From: Dryomyza anilis
Lineage: Eukaryota > Arthropoda > Insecta > Diptera > Dryomyzidae
Direction: 5' to 3'
DNA: 64,000 bases
Assembly (NCBI GenBank): GCA_951804985.1
Contig: OX638131.1
Location: forward strand, 42,631,121 to 42,695,120
Position 1 is the stretch's first letter, and every line of letters begins with the position of its first letter. The notes beneath the pieces were generated by a model, which did not search any database, had not been told where the DNA came from, and saw only the letters and a list, made by a program, of their open reading frames with translations. Made by a program: the position numbers and the translations under genes. Shown piece by piece: positions 56,370 to 64,000 of the stretch.

Positions 56370-57451
56370 ATAGCATAACCGAATTAGTTATTTCTTTCTC
56401 TTCATTATCTTATAAAACACACCAAAAATGTGCAGAAAATAAGAAAAAACCCAAAGAACTGTAAGTACAACAAATTTTCGTTGCACAAAATTAAAAATTC
56501 ATTTTTGTAGAAAGTTTAAAATTAAAGAAGTTGAACACTTTGAAGCGCAAAAAGTTAAAATTATATATTCTAGTGGATATTTACAATGCATACCTTGTGT
56601 TCAACTTGTTTCAAGTAGAGGTACAAATACAAATGTAAAAAGGACAACTAATAGCAGAAAAAACAGTACCATCTCCCAAATAATAACTCATGAGTTATAA
56701 CAACACTCATCACTCGAGCGCTATTTTATGATGTGCCAGATGGCGCCGAAGATACCTCAGAAACGCGGTTATAAGATATGAGCTCCATGCGAAAGAAATA
56801 TTACATCTATTTAGTTGCATTACCTGTGACTTACGTGATAAGAGATGCAAATTATGGGGCTAAAATTGTGGCACAAAAAATATTAAAAAAAAAAGTTGCT
56901 GAAAAAAAAAAACAAAAATATATATATTTTGTGAAATTTTTGAAATATTTTCAACATCATTTGCTGGTGCATTAAAACCATTTTAAATTACCAAAATTGT
57001 GCAAATCATCAAAATGTTGCATATTTGATTTTAATTAGTAGCTCGTTAAGTTGGAGGCAAACATTTGTTGATTTTCACTAAATAACTGAATGCAATGTAG
57101 CTGCATTTTATGTATGCAATCGAAATAAACTCGAGTGAAAAACATGCAATTAAATTGAGATTTTAGTGATTTTAGTTGCATTTAAAATCGTTGCAAACAT
57201 CGCTAAAATTAATCGCTGAATTTTAATTGTAAACTAACCACATGATAAACGCAATAAAATGTGTTGTCATTAAAATAATTGAGCTGAGTAAATAATGTAA
57301 TAAATTTTAATTTAAAACATTACGCTGGGATCTTGTGCGGTCAAATCACAGCTGAACCGGTTGAGTATTTGCATTAATACTAAATGTCTTATTATTTGCT
57401 GTCAGATGTCGTTAATTATATGCGTTGCGGTTCCGGTTTGAGTTCAATGAA
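56370..57451. other. Non-coding stretch, possible regulatory part
   Basis: 57000-57440 is single-copy by eye and rich in ATTA/TAATT homeodomain-type words, with CAGCTGAACCGGTTGAG and GATGTCGTTAATTATATGCG, reminiscent of fly enhancer DNA. This is only a compositional impression. The frame 56778-56975 has a Lys run and no domain. Confidence 0.3.
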
Positions 57452-58276
57452 AACGAGTTGGGAAAGTTAGGTCACATGGGTAAGTTCGGTCACATGGGGC
57501 GGATTTTTATAGTCGGTCGGGCCCGACTATGGAATACCCTACACCTTTGGTGGGGATATTAATGTGGGATAATTAATTGCATACATTTTAAAGTTTTTAA
57601 TTATGCTGAACCTCCCCACCCTCAGAATATTATTCATGTATCAGAAATTTAAGTCTTACATCCCCATAAATTAAAAAAAAAAACTAAAAAAAAAAATGAA
57701 AAATATAATTGGGCTGACCACGCCTATATTTAAAATTTTGAAAGGATAATAATTCATAGATTTGATTTTAATAATTTACGGATCAAATTTTCACTATGAA
57801 AACCCGGGAAATAATGAAAAAAAAAAGTGGGCGAATTACGCCCATTTTTGGACCACATATTTGTAGGTGAATTATAACAATATGTTTTATGTTTCATACC
57901 TATATCTTGAATAATTTTCGAGTTATTAGTTCCTAAAGAATTATATAAAAGTGACTTGTATGGGAGGTGGGCGTGTCCGTTGTCCGATTTGGCTCATTTT
58001 CAAACTCAGTTCCTACTTTTGGCTAAAATATATTGAGACGAAATTTCATCGCATTCTGATCAGTATTTCTCAAGTTATTCTGTATTCGGACAGCAAGACA
58101 GCAAGACAGCAAGACAGCAAGACGGACAGACAGACAGACGGACATGGCTAAACAGACTCGGGTAGTGATGCTGATCAAGAATATATATACTTTTCCATAC
58201 CGGACACGCCTCCTAAGGGGCGTTACAATATATGCACAAAGTTAATATACCCTGTACCTCATAGGTGTAGGGTATA
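57452..58276 (-). mobile_element. INE-1/DINE-1-like Helentron copy
   Basis: Same layout as 40939-41777 and nearly the same sequence: minus-strand start TTATACCCTACACCTATGAG, ATATATTCTTGATCAGCAT, GTCY-type tract, end CCCAACTCGTT. Differences include one extra CAGCAAGA unit and small indels in A runs. High similarity points to recent transposition of this subfamily. Confidence 0.88.
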
Positions 58277-59000
58277 ATTAATTAAAACAATGTATTTGGT
58301 AGTAGTTCTTAAACAAAATATAAATCAAATTTTCAGGTAGTTATTTGTAGTTCAATGTATAAATACAATAATTAGGATTTCAATTTAAAATATTTACAAA
58401 ATAGAAAAAAAAAAAATTATACAAAAAAAGAAATTGAGGCAGAAACATTATCCGGTATACCGAGACCGTCACTTTTTACAAACCGATACAATATCCGTAA
58501 ATTGAACCGAAACTAAACAATTGAAACTAGAATAAAAACCGATATGTCCTTTTCCTCTACACACTACGAGAAAATAACACTTGAAGGACCTGGTCCAATT
58601 TTCAATTCATTATGTATACAAATAACTCTAGTTTACTAAATCCAAAAACTATCAACTGTGACACACATTTAGTATGAAATCTAATATACATATTTCAAAA
58701 ACGTTTTAAGCAACTAATTTCAGAATGTCGGAATTAAGCCATTTATATTATGGAAATTAATTCATGAAAATTTAAAACATTGCGAATTAATTGAATAATT
58801 TAATAAATTAAAAGTTAAATTAGAACAATGCACGGAGGGAAGTAAACTTCTAAAACTGGAGAAGAATTCGGCTCGAATAAAAAATAGCAGAATTATACTA
58901 ATATTAATAAAATGCCACTCAAATTCTTAATTATTTTATTATCTATTAGAAAGCAAATTACTTAGTTTTAAAAAAAAATAGTAAACAAGACGTGTTCTTC
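58277..59000. other. Non-coding stretch, no gene seen
   Basis: AT-rich sequence with no recognised feature. Confidence 0.45.
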
Positions 59001-59585
59001 TACACCATTTACAGATTGAATTCAGAAATGATCAGATTGAATTTAAAATAGTCAAATTAAATTCAGAAACGGTCATATGTATTTCAGAATAGTCAAACTG
59101 AATTCAAAAACGGGCAAATGGAATTTGGAATATTCAATTTGAGTTCAGAAAGGTCAAATTATTTCAGAAAATGTCAAATGAAATTCAGAATAGTCAAATT
59201 GAATTCAAAAAGAGAAATTTGAAATTCAGAATAGTCAAATAAAATTAAGAAAGGACCAAATTAAATTCAGAAATGGTCAAATAGAATTAAAATGTTAAAT
59301 TGAATTCAGAGAGGGCCAAATTGAAAACCGATAGGGGAAAATGGAATTTAGAACAGTCAAATTGAATTGACAATCAGAAATGGTAAAATGAAATTCAGAA
59401 TAGTCAAATTTGACTCAGAAATGGACATTTGGAATTCCAGAATAGTCGAATTGAATTCAGAAAGAGACAATGTGATTTTAGAATAGTCAATTGGTTTTCA
59501 GAAAGAGTCGAATTGAAATGGGAAACGGACAAATAAAATTCAGAATGAGTCATTTGCAATTCAGAGCAATTCTTATTGTGTGTTT
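59001..59585 (+). repeat. Left arm: ~20-bp minisatellite (TCAAATTGAATTCAGAAAnG)
   Basis: About 28 degenerate units alternate between GAATTCAGAAATGGTCAAAT and GAATTCAGAATAGTCAAAT, so a ~40-bp double unit is visible. It runs from the terminus to GAATGAGTCATTTGCAATTC. Confidence 0.85.
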
Positions 59586-59649
59586 TATTTACTGTAGGAC
59601 TATTTAAAAAAAATTACAATATATTATTTATGTACCCACTGACATGTCC

Positions 59650-60010
59650 AGTAGACTAACGGCATCGGAATGAAACGATGTGATGTGTTGCACTGCCCTG
59701 TTATAATGGTTTTTGATTTGTTCGACGTACTGTAGCCGTTGCTCTATTAATCCAGGTCCTTGTACGTGTGGCCCCTGTGCATCTTAACATTTGTTTTTAT
59801 TTTAGATCAAATCGTCTCAATCAGATTAAGCATGGGGGAATATGGGCTCAAGCGCAGCACATTGGCCATACCATCTGAATAGACATTTACAGCAGCCGCG
59901 ATATGTGTGTGACAAGGAGCATTGCTTATATTAACGCGGCATATTGGACAAGTTGAGTTTTCCGAATTTAAAATTTGCTCAATTCAAACGAATGTCTGCT
60001 TGTTATTAAA
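59650..60010 (-). pseudogene. Tc1/IS630-type (DDE) transposase relic
   Basis: A minus-strand reading frame retains NAPCHTHI (about 59900-59923) and, 3' to it, LRLSPYSPMLNLIETI (about 59806-59857), followed at once by a stop (TGA). These match the conserved DNAPCH and PPYSPxLNPIE motifs of IS630/Tc1-type transposases (DDE_3). The Asp expected before NAPCH is Ser here. From that site to the Glu of the LIE motif are 35 intervening residues, consistent with the D-to-E spacing in this superfamily. Start, first catalytic Asp and DNA-binding domain are absent, so it cannot be functional. It sits exactly between the inverted arms. Confidence 0.6.
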
Positions 60011-60164
60011 CGACACACGAGTCTTCATCGAAACACGATAAATTATCATTGAATTCCATTTTGATTTTAATTATTTTGTATATATTACGCGAATTTTCAC
60101 GCTTTTAAAACGCAAAAAATGCAATTGCTACTTCGTTTTTTTTCAAAACAGTATATATTTCAAA

Positions 60165-60779
60165 TTACCCCTATTAGAAAACAAAGTGTTTTATTTTTTC
60201 TAAATTACATATGCCTGTTTATTAATTTCAAATGTCTTTTTCTGAATTATATTTGTCCCTTTCTCAATTCAATTTGACTCTTTTTGAAAAAAAGTTGAAT
60301 ATTCTGAAATCAAATTGTCTATTTCTGAATTCAATTTGATTATTCTGAATTCTATATGAACGTTTCTGAATTCAGTCTGACTATTCTGAATTCCATTTGT
60401 CCATTTCATAATTTCATTGTCTCTATCTGAATTCAATTTGACTACTCTGAAATCAAAATTAACTTTCTTTAAATTAAATTGTCCCTTTCTGAATTTAATT
60501 TCACCATTATAAATTCCATATGACCGATTCTGAATTCATTTGATTTTTTCTAAATTTAATTTCACTAATCTGAATTCCATTTGACAGTTTCTGAAATAAT
60601 TTCACCTTTTCTGAATTCAATTTGTCTACACTGAATTTCATATGACCTTTTCTGAATACAATTTGACTAATATGAATTCCATTTGCTCGTTTCTGAATTT
60701 AATTTGACTATTCTGAATTCAATATAACAACTTCTGAAATTAATCTGACCCTCTCTGAATTCAATCTGGAAATGGTGTA
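60165..60779 (-). repeat. Right arm: inverted ~20-bp minisatellite
   Basis: On the plus strand, CTGAATTCAATTTGACTATT and CTGAATTCCATTTGTCC units repeat about 30 times, the complement of the left arm, ending TCTGAATTCAATCTGGAAAT then GGTGTA. Confidence 0.85.
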
Positions 60780-60966
60780 TATATTAAGAAGTTAATATTA
60801 AAAATGAAAAGAACACACAAAATTTTTGCTGTATTCTTCGAAAACAGAACACGTATTCATGTTGTTTTCATCGATTTTACTTTGTCTAATATATTTGCTA
60901 TTGTGCTTTGTCTGTAATCGGCACCTGTTTGTTAGTATGTCAATATAAAAAAAAACATTTTTCGTG

Positions 60967-61094
60967 TTCTTTAAATTTTGTAAAGAAAACAGCAACAACA
61001 TTATTAATATCTAAGATATTAACGTCTGCATTACTAAGAATAATTGCACTTATATAATTTTTTGACAACTAAGTGAATCTATTTTTTAAAATCC
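60967..61094 (+). repeat. Direct repeat flanking an INE-1-like copy, copy 1
   Basis: TTCTTTAAATTTTGTAAAGA, AACAGCAACAAC, GACAACTAAGTGAATCTATT and TTAAAATCCA recur in the same order at 61707-61831, about 740 bp downstream. The repeats lie either side of the element at 61123-61573. Confidence 0.75.
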
Positions 61095-61122
61095 AGAAAA
61101 TACCCGTTTAGCTATATATCAC

Positions 61123-61573
61123 TACATATAAACTAAGAGTGAAAGGGTATATTCAGTTTGGTACGCCGTATGAAACACCAAGAAGGAAGCATCCCCGGTA
61201 TGGAAAAGTATATATATTCTTGATCAGCATGACCTCCTGAGTCGATTTAAAAATGTCCGTCTGTCCCTATGTCTGTCTGCTGAAATCACGATTACAGGAA
61301 AATTAGAAGAGCTAGATCAATGAAACAAGAATGATCGGACCTTTGGGACCTGCAAATCGACCACTTATGTTCAAATACCTCACTAAATTTACATCTACGA
61401 ATTTGTAAACCAATGCACCTTTTTAAGTGATCACCACACACATTATTACATATGTGTGGGGTATATACAGTCGGCTTAGACTGACCATAACTTTCAGAAT
61501 TCTTACTAACTTAATCAGGCCAACTATTCAAAATTTCCTATGTGATCTAATCTTCCCAACTGGTTTTTTATTC
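61123..61573 (+). mobile_element. INE-1/DINE-1-like Helentron copy, degenerate
   Basis: Contains AGAGTGAAAGGGTATATTCA, GTTTGGTACGCCGTATGAAA, GAAGCATCCCCGGTATGG, TATATTCTTGATCAGCATGA, GTCCGTCTGTCCCTATGTCT and ends GTATATACAGTCGGCTTAGA, ATGTGATCTAATCTTCCCAA, CTGG. The terminal TTATACCC is degraded. It is more diverged than the minus-strand copies. Confidence 0.83.
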
Positions 61574-61706
61574 CTTCTGGATTTTAGAATTTTTGTTTCC
61601 TCCATGTGGCTACAGACACACATACAAACAGATGGCGATGACGGACGCACAACAATAGCAAATTAACTGACAAAATAAGATCGTTAAAAAAACAACAGCT
61701 AACATA

Positions 61707-61831
61707 TTCTTTAAATTTTATAAAGAAGACAGCAACAACTTAATACTTATATTATTAACCTTTGTATTATCAAGAATAATTTCTCTTTGTAACTTTTCGA
61801 CAACTAAGTGGATCTGTTTCTTAAAATCCAC
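61707..61831 (+). repeat. Direct repeat flanking an INE-1-like copy, copy 2
   Basis: Partner of 60967-61094. Divergence between copies (roughly one base in six by eye) implies an old local duplication, with the Helentron inserted in the intervening DNA. Confidence 0.72.
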
Positions 61832-62050
61832 ACCCAGAAAAAAATACTATATAAATAACAGTTTTTTACTATTAAAAATAGTGAATAGGATAAATTATTA
61901 TTTTAATCGGAAAATACCATTAAATACTAGAAAATACCATGATATTGCCATTGAGTTTATATGAAAAGATTTATATTTTGTATACTATTGTTACCTATCC
62001 ATTTTGATGACACTAATGAAGAATCTTCCACAAATAAACACAACTACGCC
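61832..62050. other. Non-coding stretch downstream of the retroelement
   Basis: Begins ACACCCAGAAAAAAATAC, a typical small-element end, and is otherwise AT-rich. Confidence 0.4.
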
Positions 62051-62149
62051 TGTTACAATTTTCAGATAACTCTTTATTGACAAACAAATAATTCTTCGCC
62101 CACTTGTTTATTTTTAAAAACCTCCTTCATTATTCAAAATCAGTTAACA
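62051..62149 (-). repeat. Candidate 3' LTR of the gypsy-type element
   Basis: Read on the minus strand it begins TGTTAACTGATTTTG and ends AAAATTGTAACA, giving TGTTA/TAACA inverted ends, and contains TCAATAAAGAG, a good polyadenylation signal. It lies about 150 bases after the integrase stop, preceded by the purine-rich AGAAGGATGGCCGAAT (62150-62165), which could be the polypurine tract. At 99 bp it is unusually short for this class. The 5' LTR is outside the window, so the call cannot be confirmed here. Confidence 0.35.
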
Positions 62150-62300
62150 ATTCGGCCATCCTTCTATACAACGTCCTCGTTGTAAATATTTAATTCATCT
62201 GATGTTGAGTGATTGTAACCATCAACAAATGTAATAATATTAAACATGAATAAAATTAATTTAATAAAACAATTAATTAAAATAAAAAAAAAACTAATAA

Positions 62301-63108
62301 TTATTTAAAATCCATTTTGGCCATCCAATTCAATTTATAAATCGTCAGCTTCTGCAAATATTTGACACCATTTTTTATTTTATCCGAAGAGTAAATAGCG
62401 CTAAACTTCCGTTGTGTTCTTGGTAATCCAGGAATGTCTTCAATAATATATCTGTCGCATGGCAACATTTTCTTGATTGTATAAGGTTCTCGATACCTTG
62501 GTTCTAATTTTCTAGAATATCCTGTAGAAACTGGTACATTTTCAATTAAAACTAAGTCATTTTCGCTGTATTTTGTAGGTGTCTTGAAATGATTCGCTGC
62601 TCTTTCTTTCCACTTTTTCTTTTGGAAATTTATTAAATCCCTTGCCTCACTCCTTAATTGTTTAAAATAATTTTCTGGTAATTTTGATTTGTTTAAAAAT
62701 AATATTAACTTGTTTTGTAAAATATCTCGTGGTTTGAAATCAAATAATAATTCGCTTGGGCTTTGTTTAGTTGTACAATTTGGAGTAGTGTTCATTGACC
62801 ATTGAATGCTTCTTAAATGAGAATCCCAGTCTTTACAGGATTTAAGTTTTGTCATAGTTGTTAACGAATTTAACAAAGTCAGATTTATTCGTTCGACTAA
62901 CCCATTAGCTCTTGGAGCAAGTAAGGCATTTTTAATATGTTTTATATCATTATCTGTGCAAAATTTTTCAAATGAACTAGAGGAAAATGATGTAGCTCTA
63001 TCAGTAATAATTCTTTCTGGCATCCCAAATTTTAAAGTCGTTTCATATAAAACTTTTGTAACATGACAGGTTTTAGTATCTTTTACAGCTTTAAGAATAA
63101 CATATCTT
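62301..63108 (-). pseudogene. Integrase catalytic core and C-terminal domain
   Basis: The 240-codon frame ending at 62301 starts within the core: RIITDRATSF holds the second catalytic Asp, and PRANGLVERIN the Glu, with exactly 35 residues between them (DD35E). WSMNTTPNCTTKQSPSELLF is the usual end of the core. The C-terminal region has NDLVLIENV and YREPYTIKKML, a GPY/F-like module with Glu in place of Gly, then RYIIEDIPG. No chromodomain is visible. The frame is open upstream to about 63108, where the frameshift disconnects it from the first Asp. Confidence 0.87.
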
Positions 63109-63475
63109 GTAAAAAAAATCTGTTATAACAAGAACATGGCGACTGGAACTACCACTGCTCTGAAGAGGTCCTAAATGATCGATTTGGATTGTGTGAAATG
63201 GAATTGGTATAGCATCTGATATGTGTAACTCTCCTTCTCGTTTACCCCTTGGTTTCTTATTATAACAACATTCTACACAACATTTTAAATACTTTTTTAT
63301 AAACTGCCGCATTCTAGGGAACCAAAATGTAGATGCAACTATTTGTAATGTCTTTTCTAATCCGAAGTGACCACGTTCATCGTGACAAGTTCTCACAATT
63401 TGCGCTCTAACACCAGATGGAACCACCCATAAATCTTTGCCATTTATTTTACGGTATAATTTATGATCTTAGTAT
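63091..63475 (-). pseudogene. Integrase N-terminal zinc finger and start of core
   Basis: The frame shows H-x4-H (CHDERGHFG) followed by about 29 residues and C-x2-C (CVEC), the HHCC zinc-binding domain of retroelement integrase, then FHTIQIDHLGPL, whose Asp is the first of the DDE triad. The frame is lost after VLVITDFF because of the A-run indel at 63111-63118. Upstream it is continuous to the TAA stop at 63469-63471; the ATG at 63426 is not a true start. Confidence 0.83.
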
Positions 63476-63573
63476 ACATAATCAAATTTTATTCGTTTAG
63501 TAGAATTGGATTTGTCATTAGACTGTAATTCTGTAATTAACGCTACGATCTTAGGATCTTGCCTTTGCAGAGT

Positions 63574-64000
63574 CTAAACCCAATCCAGTTTATCAATTTC
63601 TATTTTTAATATTATGCTTTCTATCAAATTATCACATTTTTCTTGAGGATTACGACTTAAAGCATCCGCGTGTTGCATTCGTTCACTTGATCTGTGTTCA
63701 ATAATAAAACTAAAATCGGATAACTTTATCCACCATCGTGCTATTCGACGATTTAATGGACTTTTAGCTTTTATCAATTCTACTGCTGCACAGTCAGTCA
63801 CAATCTTGAACGGTTTACCTATCGGATATATTCTAAATCTTAGAAGACTTTCAACGATTGCTAGCACCCAGTTCATAACTAGAATAATTAGCTTCCAAAT
63901 TACTTGTATGTCGACTGTAATATTGTACAGGTTTTAACAAATTGTTTTCCCACTGCATTAAAATTCCTGATAATCCAATAGATGATGCGTCCCCTGGATA
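63574..64000 (-). pseudogene. RNase H domain of gypsy-type pol (two frames)
   Basis: The upstream frame (to about 63872) shows GDASSIGLSGILMQWE and PVQYYSRHTSN, the first RNase H strand with its catalytic Asp. After a one-base shift the second frame (63574-63876, 100 codons) shows LAIVESLLRFR (the conserved Glu helix), FKIVTDCAAV (second Asp) and RIARWWIKLSDFSFIIEHR with HADALSR, the signature C-terminal stretch of gypsy RNase H. The ATG at 63876 is internal, not a start. Reverse transcriptase must precede it outside the window. Confidence 0.85.

Larger units (their letters stand above)
59001..60779. mobile_element. Foldback-type transposon with minisatellite arms and Tc1/IS630-like transposase relic
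   Basis: The two outer arms are inverted arrays of ~20-bp units (TCAAATTGAATTCAGAATAG). The extreme ends match: left TACACCATTTACAGATTGAA, right (complement) TACACCATTTCCAGATTGAA. If the terminal TA is the target duplication, the TIR starts CACCATTT, as expected of the Tc1/mariner superfamily, which inserts at TA. The ~570-bp core carries a transposase relic on the minus strand. Long repetitive arms around a coding core recall Drosophila foldback elements, but here with Tc1-type features. Not a family I recognise. Confidence 0.62.
62301..64000 (-). pseudogene. pol: Ty3/gypsy-type retrotransposon pol, 3' part, broken and cut by window edge
   Basis: Reading from 64000 downward, the order RNase H, integrase zinc finger, integrase catalytic core, integrase C-terminus is that of Ty3/gypsy (Metaviridae) pol; copia elements have integrase before reverse transcriptase. 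The copy is defective: a frameshift near 63870, in-frame stops TAG at 63574-63576 and TAA at 63469-63471, and a frameshift in the eight-base A run at 63111-63118 (T run on the coding strand). Protease and reverse transcriptase would lie beyond 64000. No env-like frame follows integrase. The degree of decay suggests an old but not ancient insertion. The exact lineage is uncertain, possibly near mdg3-like clades. Confidence 0.85.

Overview
This is AT-rich nuclear DNA from a dipteran insect, probably a calyptrate or related fly. The evidence is several INE-1/DINE-1-type Helentron copies with the familiar fly landmarks (ATATATTCTTGATCAGCAT followed by GTCY-rich DNA), tRNA-derived SINEs and a decayed Ty3/gypsy-type pol relic. 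I find no intact cellular protein gene, rRNA or functional tRNA gene. Species is not determinable from the sequence alone. The window looks like the edge of a satellite block (pericentromeric or other heterochromatin) running into a repeat-dense intergenic region or a very long intron.

Layout. 1-18367 is one uninterrupted satellite array built from two modules, a 66-bp module A and a 93-bp module B that share their first bases. They are arranged as (A)1-5-B, giving 159-bp, 225-bp and longer periods, with kilobase-scale higher-order duplications. It ends abruptly in a T-rich stretch that belongs to the first copy of a second repeat family. 18368-34405 is dominated by that family ('family M'), which starts CTAGCTGGACCCGTGCACGA, carries 15-bp minisatellites in its middle and ends in a GGAACAAAC-type microsatellite tail. 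Two copies (28521-30908 and 30982-33486) form a 5-kb imperfect palindrome. In the same part lie an INE-1-like copy, a foldback element, three tRNA-derived SINE candidates and a short minus-strand stretch that looks like a heat-shock promoter (27208-27291).

34405-47325 holds two members of a TIR family ('family P', ends ATCGTCACTATCATGCC), three INE-1-like copies, a decayed Helitron-like element and a sixth family M copy. 47585-48545 and 51840-52110 are higher-GC, non-repetitive islands that are the best candidates for conserved regulatory DNA or exons. 54700-60779 holds 20-bp-type minisatellites, a small TIR element, another INE-1-like copy and a 1.78-kb foldback-type transposon at 59001-60779. 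The inverted arms of that transposon are minisatellite arrays, its ends abut TA, and its core keeps a relic of a Tc1/IS630-type transposase.

62051-64000 is the 3' part of a minus-strand Ty3/gypsy-type retrotransposon (RNase H, integrase zinc finger, integrase core, possible short LTR), broken by two stops and two frameshifts and continuing beyond the window. Nearly all other open frames are by-products of repeats: 15-bp units stay open because 15 is a multiple of three.
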